A stretch of DNA of 64,000 nucleotides from contig CAMUAR010000006.1 in NCBI GenBank assembly GCA_947086895.1, positions 1 through 64,000 on the forward strand, read 5' to 3'. The translations under genes were made by a program, and so were the position numbers. The stretch's first letter is position 1, and the number at the start of each line of letters is the position of its first letter. The notes under the pieces were generated by a model that did not search any database, was not told the DNA's origin, and saw only the letters and a list, made by a program, of their open reading frames with translations. This document shows positions 25,750 to 35,719 of the stretch, one piece after another. Source of the DNA: an uncultured Lachnospiraceae bacterium. GTDB taxonomy: Bacteria; Bacillota; Clostridia; Lachnospirales; Lachnospiraceae.

Positions 25750-26256
25750 ATGGGGAAGATGGTTTTATCAATATTGGTTGACAATACGGCAGGCGTATTG
25801 AGCAGGGTGTCTGGTCTGTTTTCGCGCAGAGGTTACAATATTACAAGCTTGACCGTAGGTGAGACGGAAAATCCAGCGTTTTCGCGTATGACAGTTGTTG
25901 TTAAAGGCGATGAGCAGATACTTGATCAGATCTATAAACAAGTGGAAAAACTTGAGGATGTGGTGGAAATTACAGAACTTTTGCCGGAGGGATCTGTGTG
26001 CAGGGAACTTGTGCTTGTGAAAGTGAAAGCAACGACAGAGGAAAGACAGTCTGTGATTGCAGTTGCAGATATTTTCCGGGCAAAGATTGTCGATGTGGCC
26101 AAAGAGTCGCTGATGATTGAGCTGACGGGAAACCAGGCGAAGATCGACGCTTTTATTAAATTGCTGGACGGATTTAAAATTCTTGAGATTGTGAGAACAG
26201 GACTCACTGGTCTTACAAGAGGTTCCGGCGATATCGCGGACTATATCGAAGATTAA
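25750..26256 (+). CDS. ilvN: Acetolactate synthase small (regulatory) subunit
   Basis: 168 aa. An N-terminal ACT domain (SILVDNTAGVLSRVSGLFSRRGYNITSLTVGETENPAFSRMT) binds valine for feedback inhibition. The C-terminal half (ELVLVKVKA...FRAKIVDVAKESLMIELTG...) stimulates the catalytic subunit. It acts in the first step of branched-chain amino acid synthesis. GGAGG at 25740-25744 supports ATG 25750, whereas ATG 25711 would add 13 unlikely residues. The catalytic subunit gene (ilvB) is not next to it; ilvC follows after 227 bp. Confidence 0.94.
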   Translation: MGKMVLSILVDNTAGVLSRVSGLFSRRGYNITSLTVGETENPAFSRMTVVVKGDEQILDQIYKQVEKLEDVVEITELLPEGSVCRELVLVKVKATTEERQSVIAVADIFRAKIVDVAKESLMIELTGNQAKIDAFIKLLDGFKILEIVRTGLTGLTRGSGDIADYIED

Positions 26257-26363
26257 AACAACAAAATTTAAAAGAAAGATTTTGTCTTATTAAAACAATT
26301 ATTTTAATGTATGACCACCTACGGCATAACACTGTTTTGACGCAAAAGTAAACTTTCTGATAA

Positions 26364-27503
<1,140 letters not shown>

Positions 27504-27532
27504 ATCAAGTTTCAATAAAAAATATTTTTTTG

Positions 27533-27574
27533 AAAAGCTGGTATGTTATAAAATTTTGACATACCAGTTTTTTT
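27533..27574 (+). terminator. Terminator after ilvC
   Basis: CTGGTATGT (27538-27546) / ACATACCAG (27559-27567), flanked by AAAA and eight Ts. Confidence 0.88.
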
Positions 27575-27625
27575 TGCACGCAAAGAGGCGGAAAGAACAT
27601 ATTTTTTAAAATCGTTGTTTTTATC

Positions 27626-27654
27626 TTGACAAATGCTTTTCTCTTAGATAAACT
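27626..27654 (+). promoter_or_regulatory. Promoter of the BlaI-M56 unit
   Basis: TTGACA 27626-27631, 17-bp spacer, TAAACT 27649-27654. The same -35, spacer length and -10 recur at 30729-30757 before the lipoprotein genes. Confidence 0.7.
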
Positions 27655-27665
27655 GATTTTAACAG

Positions 27666-27682
27666 GTCTACAATACGTAAAC
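27666..27682 (+). promoter_or_regulatory. Putative BlaI-type operator O1
   Basis: GTCTACAATACGTAAAC, read on the other strand as GTTTACGTATTGTAGAC, matches the perfect dyad at 30740-30756 in 15 of 17 positions. It lies just downstream of the expected transcription start and abuts the Shine-Dalgarno of the repressor gene, a position suited to autorepression. Confidence 0.6.
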
Positions 27683-27694
27683 TGGAGGTTTGGT

Positions 27695-28060
27695 ATGGCG
27701 GAGTATAAATTGGCAGAAATTGAGATGCGTTTTGCAGAAATTATCTGGAACAATGAACCTTTGACTTCGGGGGAGCTTGTAAAATTGTGTGAGGTGGAAC
27801 TGAACTGGAAGAAATCTACAACCTACACGATTTTACGGCGGCTGTGCGAGCGGGGATTGTTTCAAAATGATGGAAAAAAAGTAATTTCTCTTGTCTCGCG
27901 GGAGGAGTTTTTTGCAAGACAGAGCGAAAAATTTGTCGAGGATACATTCCAGGGGTCGCTGCCGCAGTTTTTGGCATCCTTTGTGCGCCGCAAGAAACTG
28001 TCAAAGAAGGAAGTGCAGGAGCTGATACAGATTATCAGCGAAGGGGGCGCGGACAAGTAA
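27695..28060 (+). CDS. BlaI/MecI/CopY family repressor
   Basis: 121 aa, the normal length for the family. A winged-helix N-terminal domain (LAEIEMRFAEIIWNNEPLTSGELVKLCEVE, STTYTILRRLCERGLF) and a helical C-terminal dimerisation domain (EEFFARQSEKFVEDTFQGSLPQFLASF, KKLSKKEVQELIQII). In the known systems these repressors are cleaved after a partner M56 metallopeptidase is activated. Here the partner follows after 22 bp. TGGAGGT at 27683-27689 supports ATG 27695. It probably represses its own promoter and that of the downstream lipoprotein/permease genes through shared dyads. Confidence 0.93.
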   Translation: MAEYKLAEIEMRFAEIIWNNEPLTSGELVKLCEVELNWKKSTTYTILRRLCERGLFQNDGKKVISLVSREEFFARQSEKFVEDTFQGSLPQFLASFVRRKKLSKKEVQELIQIISEGGADK

Positions 28061-28082
28061 GCGTGTCAGGGAGGTATTTATT

Positions 28083-30581
28083 GTGGGGATTTACATATTG
28101 CTGCCAGGAATTGCAGGAATGGGGATAACAGCAGGGATTGCAACAATTGCTGTTCTGCTGTGCCGGTGTCTTTTAAAAAAGGGACCGAAATTGTTTTGTT
28201 ATCTCCTTTGGGGCGTGGTCTTATTCCGGCTGCTCTGTCCTGTATCAATACCATCCGCAGTATCTGTGCTGCGCTTATTTGATTTTGAAGATGGGCTGTC
28301 AAAAGAAGATGCTTTTGACACATTAAAAGACGATGCGCCGTTTTTCGCAGATCAATCGAATGAAACAAAAAACGCAGAAAACGATAAATTGACTGTAGAA
28401 AGTCAAACACAAGAAAAACAGAATGATGCAAATTTATTTGTTGAAGATAATTTTATAACAGGTAGACTTTATGATATTCAGCTGCAATGGGAAGGCAGGT
28501 TTGGGATAAAACTTCCTGATCAAAAAGAAGATACAGCGGATTATTTACAGCCGCCGTACAGCACCGCGCCAATTTCAGAATTTTCAGAAATAGCGCCGTA
28601 TACTTTACTTCCTCCTGTGCCATTTCTGCAGGAAAATATTTTAGGCAATATAAATACAGAACAGGACATAGTTCCAGTATGGTTAAAAATTATTACATGG
28701 ATCTGGATTTCTGGAATTATAGGAATGCTGCTTTACAGTATGGTCAGTCTGATTCGGCTGAGAAAGCGTCTGGTTGGTGCGGTGAAGCTGAAAGGCAATA
28801 TATACCAGTCGGATTATATCGCCTCTCCTTTTGTGATTGGCGTGTTTGCGCCGAAGATTTACCTGCCTTCCTCACTTTGCGGAAAAGAGCAGGAATATAT
28901 TTTAATGCATGAAAAAACGCATTTAAGAAGAAAGGATCATATTTTTCGTCTGTTTGCATTTATTGCACTGATGCTGCATTGGTTTAATCCGTTTGTATGG
29001 ATTGCATTTTACTTGTCAGGAAAAGATATGGAAATGTCGTGCGATGAGTCTGTAATGAAACGGATGAAAGAAGATATACGGGCGGAATATTGTGCATCTT
29101 TGTTAGGGCTTGCGACAGGAAGACATATTGTTCCAGGAACGTATCTTGCGTTTGGGGAAGGCGATGTGGGAAGCCGCATCAGGAATGTAATGAAGTATCA
29201 AAAACCCACTGTTTTTTCTGTTATTTTTGCAATTGCCCTGGTTTCTGGTACAATCTGCGTTTTTGGCAGCGATCCAAAGCCGGAAGCATCATCGCAGATA
29301 GAGTCCGACGAAAACAGCAGCAATAAGGAAACTGGCAGCGACAATCTGAACCCTGAGGAGAACAGCAAGGAAACTGGCGGCGATCATCTGGATCATAAGG
29401 AAAACAGCAACCCAGATCAAAAAACAGATTTGGATCAGGACGAACCCAAGTCAGAGCAAGAAAATTTAAAGCGTTCTCTTAGTGTTTATTCTCTGACAGA
29501 GAGCGAACTTGTGCGCGGGATAATTGCGGGATTTTGTTCAAAGTATCCAGAGATTGAAGTTCAATATGAGACAGGGGAAGAAGGAGCGTCCACTTTTGAG
29601 CAGATTGACGCGCTGACGGCTAGATTGTCGGCGGGAATAGGCCCGGATGTTTTGATTCTTGACGGGCTTCCGGCAGGCGAGTATCAGACAACAGGACTTC
29701 TTGCGGATCTCGGCTTGGCGATCGATTCTGTTCAGGGAGAATTACAGGAAAATATTTTATCTGCTTATCTTAACGATGGAAAAATTTCAATGTTGCCAAT
29801 CAGTTATTCTGTTCCTGTTATCATTTCAAACAGATTAAAAGAAACCGATGTATCTGATCTGCATAATTTGATGAAATATAGTGGAGATATATATTTGCCT
29901 GACTATTCCTGCAACGATTTGTTAGAATTGCTGTATTATAATTATATGCCGGAATTTATTTTGCAGGATGGAAGCATTGACGAGGAAGTTCTTGGGAATT
30001 TTCTATGGTATGCAAAGTGTTTGTGTGCTTCTGAAAATATAAAGGCGGGAGATTTCCAGCACAAATATTTTACTGATGATGCAAACGGCATACAAAATTT
30101 CTTAGAAAGTGGTGAGAATATTGCATTTTTGCCTTTGTGCGGGACAAAAGATTTTATGCTTTATGGAAGTGTTGCCGCGGAGCATAATCAACGATATTTA
30201 CCGGACAATGCATTTTTTCCGCAGGGCTTAATTGGAATCAACGCATGGTCAAAAGAAAAAGAACTGGCGGATTTATTTGTAGAAACAGCGTTTTCTTTTG
30301 AAACGCAGTTAAACTATGCAGGGCAGTTCGGTTTTCCGGTAAACAGCAGAGCGCTTGCTGAAGCTTTGGAAGATCAAAGAAAAGAAAATTCAGATACTTT
30401 AGTAAAAAATACACAGAAAATAGCGGAAGATATTATAAAAACAGCAAAAAATGTTGATACGCCGCGCATGGCAGATACTGTAACGTTACAGATCTTGCAG
30501 GAAGAAGCAGCAGATTATTTCAGCAGCAATCAGGGGCTGAAGGATTGTATTGCGTCGATCGCGGAACGGCTTTTGGATTAA
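28083..30581 (+). CDS. M56 (BlaR1-like) metallopeptidase sensor fused to a substrate-binding-protein domain
   Basis: 832 aa. The N-terminal half is BlaR1/MecR1-like: hydrophobic helices near 5-28 and 35-55, an external loop of ~140 residues, helices near 200-222, then the zinc-peptidase motif HEKTH (276-280), CDESV (320-324) and a last helix near 375-395. After an Asp/Glu/Asn/Lys-rich linker (about 397-462) comes a ~370-residue extracellular solute-binding-protein family 1 domain (SLSVYSLTESELVRGIIAGFCSKYPEIEVQYETG, GPDVLILDGLPAGEY), homologous to the C-terminal halves of the lipoproteins at 30918 and 33346. BlaR1 itself carries a penicillin-binding domain here, so the ligand should differ. 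GTG 28083 has GGGAGGT 12 bp upstream. Confidence 0.88.
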   Translation: MGIYILLPGIAGMGITAGIATIAVLLCRCLLKKGPKLFCYLLWGVVLFRLLCPVSIPSAVSVLRLFDFEDGLSKEDAFDTLKDDAPFFADQSNETKNAENDKLTVESQTQEKQNDANLFVEDNFITGRLYDIQLQWEGRFGIKLPDQKEDTADYLQPPYSTAPISEFSEIAPYTLLPPVPFLQENILGNINTEQDIVPVWLKIITWIWISGIIGMLLYSMVSLIRLRKRLVGAVKLKGNIYQSDYIASPFVIGVFAPKIYLPSSLCGKEQEYILMHEKTHLRRKDHIFRLFAFIALMLHWFNPFVWIAFYLSGKDMEMSCDESVMKRMKEDIRAEYCASLLGLATGRHIVPGTYLAFGEGDVGSRIRNVMKYQKPTVFSVIFAIALVSGTICVFGSDPKPEASSQIESDENSSNKETGSDNLNPEENSKETGGDHLDHKENSNPDQKTDLDQDEPKSEQENLKRSLSVYSLTESELVRGIIAGFCSKYPEIEVQYETGEEGASTFEQIDALTARLSAGIGPDVLILDGLPAGEYQTTGLLADLGLAIDSVQGELQENILSAYLNDGKISMLPISYSVPVIISNRLKETDVSDLHNLMKYSGDIYLPDYSCNDLLELLYYNYMPEFILQDGSIDEEVLGNFLWYAKCLCASENIKAGDFQHKYFTDDANGIQNFLESGENIAFLPLCGTKDFMLYGSVAAEHNQRYLPDNAFFPQGLIGINAWSKEKELADLFVETAFSFETQLNYAGQFGFPVNSRALAEALEDQRKENSDTLVKNTQKIAEDIIKTAKNVDTPRMADTVTLQILQEEAADYFSSNQGLKDCIASIAERLLD

Positions 30582-30655
30582 AAAGAATCCAATGATACAA
30601 TAATGAAATTGTGAAAGAAAGTGTAATAATAAGTTATCAAAAAATAGCAAAGTAC

Positions 30656-30690
30656 AAAAAAGAAGTTGCTGTGAAGGCAACTTCTTTTTT
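30656..30690 (+). terminator. Terminator after the M56 sensor gene
   Basis: AAAAAGAAGTTGC (30657-30669) / GCAACTTCTTTTT (30677-30689) with a 7-nt loop. It separates the regulator unit from the transporter unit. Confidence 0.9.
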
Positions 30691-30728
30691 TAGTCATTTA
30701 AAAGCAAAAAATAAAATCCAATTTTATC

Positions 30729-30757
30729 TTGACAAACAGGTTTACATATTGTAAACT
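30729..30757 (+). promoter_or_regulatory. Promoter of the lipoprotein/permease unit
   Basis: TTGACA 30729-30734, 17-bp spacer, TAAACT 30752-30757. A perfect dyad covers the spacer and -10. Confidence 0.75.
30740..30756 (+). promoter_or_regulatory. Putative BlaI-type operator O2 (perfect dyad)
   Basis: GTTTACATATTGTAAAC: 7-bp arms GTTTACA/TGTAAAC around TAT. It contains the TACA...TGTA core of BlaI/MecI/CopY sites, with a 3-bp rather than 2-bp spacer, and covers the -10. Confidence 0.7.
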
Positions 30758-30767
30758 AAAACTGCGA

Positions 30768-30784
30768 GTTTACAAAGAGTAGAC
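30768..30784 (+). promoter_or_regulatory. Putative BlaI-type operator O3 (imperfect)
   Basis: GTTTACAAAGAGTAGAC repeats the left arm exactly and the right arm with two changes. It is centred 28 bp downstream of O2, near the transcription start. Two adjacent sites allow cooperative repression. Confidence 0.5.
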
Positions 30785-30917
30785 TTAAAGTAAAATCGGC
30801 GCCTGATACAAAAGAAATATAAAAATAAAGTTTTAAAATATGTCTGTGCGTTGCAAAGCCTGCGGCTTGATAAAAAATGATTTGCATAAGAAAAGCAGCG
30901 CAGAAAGGGAAAGTTTT

Positions 30918-33272
30918 ATGAAACATTATATATCAAAAATAACCTGCTTTTTACTAAGCGCGTGTCTTTTGGCTGGAAGTGGATGTGGAAAAGAACCCGG
31001 AGGGGAGAAAACTCCCGAAGAGTTCAACGAAAGTGATATAGAAAGTTCGACGGGAAAGAAAGGTGATGGTTCGGATCAAGATGCGAATGATATAGAAATA
31101 CAGCCAAATACTCCTGAGAATAAACCATCGTTGGACGATGAAGATTTTCAGGATGCAAGTTCTGCGGGGATGGTGACAGGTTCTGATTTTCCGCTTTTGG
31201 AAAATTACCGCGAGCGGGGAATCGCGCTGCATCCTGATATTGAAGGGCGCGGCGAGTCATTTTGCAGTATTGTACAAAATTCCGAAGGGGAGATGGAATA
31301 TTTTACGGTTGACCCAGCCAAAACAAATTCGCTGTTGTGGAAATATACGCTGAGCGAAGATGAAACATCATGGGAGAGGGAATCTGTAACTTGGGCGCAG
31401 GGGCTGAAAGGAAAGATTCAGTCCAGCAGGATTACGGTACTCCTCGGTGAAGATCAAAATTATTATGCTTATTACTGTGATGAAGCGCAGCAGTATCACT
31501 TTGTAAAGCAGGAAGGAGATTCCTATAGAGAAATTACGATACCGGACTGGGATATTACCGTGGAGGGGAATATCCATGTAATTCCAGGAAAGGTTTGTGT
31601 GGCAGAGAACGGAAATATTATTATGGCGGATCAGGGGTATGAATGTTTTATTTACAATCCTGAAGATGGGCAGACATTAGATCATTTTCGCTGCGGCTGG
31701 TATGAAAGTATGTGCGTGGAGGGGAACGAACTTTTTATAACAGACCGCACTACAGGCTCTGTGATGCATTATGATGCAGAAGAGTTAAAACAGCTTCCGC
31801 TGATTACCGGAAACTTTAAAGCAATGGTAAGAATCGCGGTTTCAGGAGATGATATCTATGCATGTGATCCAAACGGGATATTTCGGGCAGATAAAAATGG
31901 GGGGAGTTTTCAGAAAATACTGGATGCGGGAAAATTTCATTTTTCGAAGGAAAATGGAAATCCTTTAAAACTGCTTATGCGCGGAGAGACATTTTACATA
32001 TTTTTCGGGGAAGAAAAGGGTGTGATTAAAAAATATGCAAAAAGAGACCCTAACGAAAACTTTATCGGTACGCTTACAGTCTATTCCCTGAAAACAAGTG
32101 AACTGATCATTGATATGGTTGCAGAATTTCAGATGCAGCACCCGGAGATTGATGTATTTTATGAAACAGGAGAAGGTTCCGAGGGAAGCGTGACAACGGC
32201 GGACTGTATACGCGCGCTGAATGCAAGAATTCTTGCAGGGGATGGTCCAGATATTTTGGTGTTGGACGATCTTCCAGTAGAATCCTACATGAAACAAGGA
32301 CTTTTGGCAGATTTGGAGGCGGCAGTTGCGGATGTAAAAGAAGAAATTACGCCGAATATTCTTTCTCAATATACACAGGGAAATAAGATTTACCAGCTTC
32401 CCGTGCGCTTTATGGTTCCGATTTTTATTACTTCAGGGCAGGACAAAGAAATTTTTCAATCTCTCTCAGCACTTGTAGAGTACTGCGAGCAGGAGGAAAA
32501 TCCAGTGATTCCGGCAGAATTGCCATACACCTATCTTTTAGAACTGCTGTATTACAATTTTCCACCCGAACTTAGATCAAAGGAAGGGGAGATTGAGAAA
32601 GAAAATATTGTGGAATTTCTTTCTTTGGCAAAACGCTTCTGCGATGCAGAACATGCCGTAGCGTCAGAAGGATCGGAAGTCGCAAACAAATTTCCCTACA
32701 GCATAGATAGAGGCTATCTGTTTGGTGTTCCGATTCATGAATGGACTATGGTATTTGGAGAACAGGAAGCTTTATTTGCTTGTATGACAAGAGACTTTAT
32801 GTATTATCCAGACGTGGCAGAACAGCGCGGCGGAGAGATTCTTGGAAATAATGGAAAATTTTTAGCAAACGGCATGCTGGGCATCAACGCGCGCTCGCAG
32901 CAGAAAGAATTGGCAGAACTGTTTGTAAAAGCTGCTTTCTCCGAGAAAATGCAGAGCATGGATACATATAATGTCGGTTTTCCAGTTCATAAAAAAGTGT
33001 TGGAGAAAATATCGCAGAGCGATTATTCGAATTTCATACTTGGTACAAATGATTCAACGGGAAAACAATGTACCATGAGAGGTCATTACAGGGAAGAAGC
33101 GCAGTACTTGGTTGGTCTTGCAACCTCGGTGCAGGTTCCAATCGAGAGGAATCTGATGGTTTATGATATTATCAAGGAAGAAGCACTTCGTTTTTTGAAT
33201 GGGCAGGCAGAGCTTTCCACTGCGGCAGAAGAGATTGTAAACCGATTGCAGCTGTATTATTTTGAGCAGTAG
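30918..33272 (+). CDS. Lipoprotein: propeller-like domain fused to extracellular solute-binding protein
   Basis: 784 aa. Signal peptide with candidate lipobox Cys23 (LLAGSGC; LSAC at Cys16 is an alternative). After an acidic linker, residues ~90-375 form repeated beta-rich segments (CVAENGNIIMADQGYECFIYNPEDG, MCVEGNELFITDRTTGSVMHYDAEE, VSGDDIYACDPNGIFRADKNG) that look like propeller blades. Residues ~382-784 are a solute-binding protein family 1-like domain (LTVYSLKTSELIIDMVAEF, GPDILVLDDLPVESYM, NGMLGINARSQQKELAELFVKAAF). It is homologous to the sensor domain of the M56 protein. ATG 30918 has GAAAGGGAAAG upstream. It is probably the ligand receptor of the permeases downstream. Confidence 0.85.
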   Translation: MKHYISKITCFLLSACLLAGSGCGKEPGGEKTPEEFNESDIESSTGKKGDGSDQDANDIEIQPNTPENKPSLDDEDFQDASSAGMVTGSDFPLLENYRERGIALHPDIEGRGESFCSIVQNSEGEMEYFTVDPAKTNSLLWKYTLSEDETSWERESVTWAQGLKGKIQSSRITVLLGEDQNYYAYYCDEAQQYHFVKQEGDSYREITIPDWDITVEGNIHVIPGKVCVAENGNIIMADQGYECFIYNPEDGQTLDHFRCGWYESMCVEGNELFITDRTTGSVMHYDAEELKQLPLITGNFKAMVRIAVSGDDIYACDPNGIFRADKNGGSFQKILDAGKFHFSKENGNPLKLLMRGETFYIFFGEEKGVIKKYAKRDPNENFIGTLTVYSLKTSELIIDMVAEFQMQHPEIDVFYETGEGSEGSVTTADCIRALNARILAGDGPDILVLDDLPVESYMKQGLLADLEAAVADVKEEITPNILSQYTQGNKIYQLPVRFMVPIFITSGQDKEIFQSLSALVEYCEQEENPVIPAELPYTYLLELLYYNFPPELRSKEGEIEKENIVEFLSLAKRFCDAEHAVASEGSEVANKFPYSIDRGYLFGVPIHEWTMVFGEQEALFACMTRDFMYYPDVAEQRGGEILGNNGKFLANGMLGINARSQQKELAELFVKAAFSEKMQSMDTYNVGFPVHKKVLEKISQSDYSNFILGTNDSTGKQCTMRGHYREEAQYLVGLATSVQVPIERNLMVYDIIKEEALRFLNGQAELSTAAEEIVNRLQLYYFEQ

Positions 33273-33345
33273 GCAGACCTGATAAGCAGGATAAAAATAG
33301 ATTTGGAATGGGAATAACAGGGGATGGTTTTAGAATGAGGTTAAT

Positions 33346-35652
33346 ATGATGAAAAAGTATTTGTTTAAAATTCAATCGATCTTATTTTTCTGTTGTCTGG
33401 TCTGCTGTGTTTTTGCCGGATGTTCGAAAAAGGATTGGATAAACAATATACAAAATGGTGGGGAAAAGGCGGAACTTAACGAAAATCAAAGCGAAAGTAC
33501 TTACAAGGACGAAAAAAATAAAGAAGAAACGGAAACCCTGTCCCAACAAAGTGAAATAAACCAGAAAGAAAACCCTATCACAGGAAGCAGTACATACAAT
33601 GCAGAGAGCCGCATGGAAAATTACAAAGAAAAAGGAATTGCGCTGTCTTCTGCCAAGAAAGAAAATGGGGAGAGTTATTGTAATATTATCTGGAATAACG
33701 GCAGGATGGAGATGTTTACCATCGGACCCTGGAGGGAAACAGGGAAATCCATGATATGGAAGTACACATTAAACAGCGATGAGACATGGGAGAGGGAGGA
33801 GGTTTTGTGGACGCAGGGAGTAAAGGAAAAGGTGAGTGTAAACCGCATCACGATAATTCTCGGTGAAGATCATAATTATTATGCCTATTACTGCGATGAA
33901 AATGAGCGGTATCATCTGATCAGGCAGGCTGGAGATTCTTTTGAGGAAATTGTAATTCCTGACTGGGATAAGACAAAGGATCGCGCATATAATATTCAGC
34001 CTGCGGAACTTGCAGTACTTGAAAATGGAAAAATTGTTTTGGTAGATCAGATCGGAGGATGCTATATTTACAGCAGCGACGGAAAAGAAACACTGGATAG
34101 TTTTTTATGCGGCTGGTGTGAAACGCTCTATGTAAAGGAAAACGAGTTTTTTGTTCTGGAAAATAAAGGAACTTCCATTCTGCATTATGACACGGAGAAA
34201 ATGGAATTTCTGCCGATGTTAGAGGGGAATTTTGACAGTCTGGTAAGACTTGCAATTTTTGAAGATCAGCTTTTCGCATGCTGCCCGGAAGGAATTTTTC
34301 GAGCCAAAAAAGATGGTACATCATTTGAAAAATGGATGGAGCCAGGAAAATTTCATTTTTCCAAAAAAAATGGAAATCCCAAAAAATTTTTTATGTTGGG
34401 AGATACCTTTTATATAATGTATGGAGAAGAAGAAGGAACGATAAAAAAGTATGTTCCCAAAGATCCAAAGGAAGAATTCTTGGGTGTTCTGACCGTCTAT
34501 TCTGTCGAGACAAACGAGATGATTATCGATATGATCGCGGAATTTCGGATGCAGTATCCAGAAATTGATGTATACTATGAAACAGCAAAAGAGTCGGAGA
34601 GAAGCACCACGATATCCGATCACATACGCGCTCTGAATACAAGAATACTGGCGGGGGATGGTCCAGATATCCTTGTTCTGGATGGGCTTCCAGCACAATC
34701 TTATATGGATAAAGGAATTCTGGCAGATTTAAGCACAATGCTTTCTGAGGTAAAAGAAGATTTGCAGCCGAATATTCTTTCAAATTATATCGAGGAAGAT
34801 CATATTTATATGCTGCCGATGCGCTTTACAATCCCAATGATCTGTACGTCCGGTCAGAATGTAGAAATCTTTCATTCTCTGGAAAAATTTGTGGATTACT
34901 GCGAGTCAAAAGAGAAGAATGCAGCGATTACAGAATCTGTACCGTACTCTTATATTATTGAACTTTTATATTATAATTTCCCGCCGGATATTGTATCGGA
35001 AAAAGGGGATGTAAGCAAGGAGAATATTGTAAATTTTTTAAAACTTGTCAAGAGATTTTGTGTAAAAGAGCGGGCTGTGCCAGACAAAGACAATGAAAAG
35101 AAAAAAAGTTATTTTTCGGACAGAGTAGCTTCGGGTAACTACATGCATGGAGAGCAGGATATGCTGCTGATCAATATGACAGGGATCTATGGGCTTGGGA
35201 CTTATCCAGAAGAAGTGGAAATGCAGAATGGAGCTTTGCTTGGAAATAAAGGAATATTTTTTCCGAATGGTCTGCTTGCAGTCAATGAATTGTCAAAGCA
35301 AAAACCGTTGGCGGAAGTATTTATAAAAACAATGTTCTCCTATAAAATGCAGAAAATGTATACTTCGGGCAGCGGGTTTTCCATACATAAAAAAGTGTTG
35401 GATGAAAATGCGAAAGAGGATTATTCTTATCAAACTTATGGGGACGGAACAATCTCTCTAAATTATTTTAATTCGAAGGATGCAAAGCGGCTGATTCAGA
35501 TTGCGAAGGCAGTGCAGACTCCGGTAATTCGAAATCAACCGGTGTTTGAAGTGATTCAAGAAGCGGCGTGCCGTTATTTGGACGGAAAGATCAACGAGGA
35601 GGAAGCGGCGGAAGATATTACGGAACGGCTGAGCTTGTATTATTTGGAGTAA
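33346..35652 (+). CDS. Second propeller-SBP fusion lipoprotein (paralogue)
   Basis: 768 aa. Clear lipobox VFAGC (Cys26). Same two-part layout as the gene upstream, which it resembles along its whole length: propeller-like region (about 90-370) and SBP domain from about 379 (GVLTVYSVETNEMIIDMIAEF, GPDILVLDGLPAQSYM). A paralogous duplication is evident, and the two may bind related ligands or form alternative receptors. The start may be ATG 33346 or ATG 33349; GAGGTT at 33337-33342 serves either. It is 73 bp downstream of the previous stop without a terminator, so the two are probably co-transcribed. Confidence 0.85.
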   Translation: MMKKYLFKIQSILFFCCLVCCVFAGCSKKDWINNIQNGGEKAELNENQSESTYKDEKNKEETETLSQQSEINQKENPITGSSTYNAESRMENYKEKGIALSSAKKENGESYCNIIWNNGRMEMFTIGPWRETGKSMIWKYTLNSDETWEREEVLWTQGVKEKVSVNRITIILGEDHNYYAYYCDENERYHLIRQAGDSFEEIVIPDWDKTKDRAYNIQPAELAVLENGKIVLVDQIGGCYIYSSDGKETLDSFLCGWCETLYVKENEFFVLENKGTSILHYDTEKMEFLPMLEGNFDSLVRLAIFEDQLFACCPEGIFRAKKDGTSFEKWMEPGKFHFSKKNGNPKKFFMLGDTFYIMYGEEEGTIKKYVPKDPKEEFLGVLTVYSVETNEMIIDMIAEFRMQYPEIDVYYETAKESERSTTISDHIRALNTRILAGDGPDILVLDGLPAQSYMDKGILADLSTMLSEVKEDLQPNILSNYIEEDHIYMLPMRFTIPMICTSGQNVEIFHSLEKFVDYCESKEKNAAITESVPYSYIIELLYYNFPPDIVSEKGDVSKENIVNFLKLVKRFCVKERAVPDKDNEKKKSYFSDRVASGNYMHGEQDMLLINMTGIYGLGTYPEEVEMQNGALLGNKGIFFPNGLLAVNELSKQKPLAEVFIKTMFSYKMQKMYTSGSGFSIHKKVLDENAKEDYSYQTYGDGTISLNYFNSKDAKRLIQIAKAVQTPVIRNQPVFEVIQEAACRYLDGKINEEEAAEDITERLSLYYLE

Positions 35653-35719
35653 TAGAATCCAGTTATGATTTTTTGAAAAGAATCCGTCAGTGATCGGAAT
35701 AAAAGAAAGGATTTGGTTT

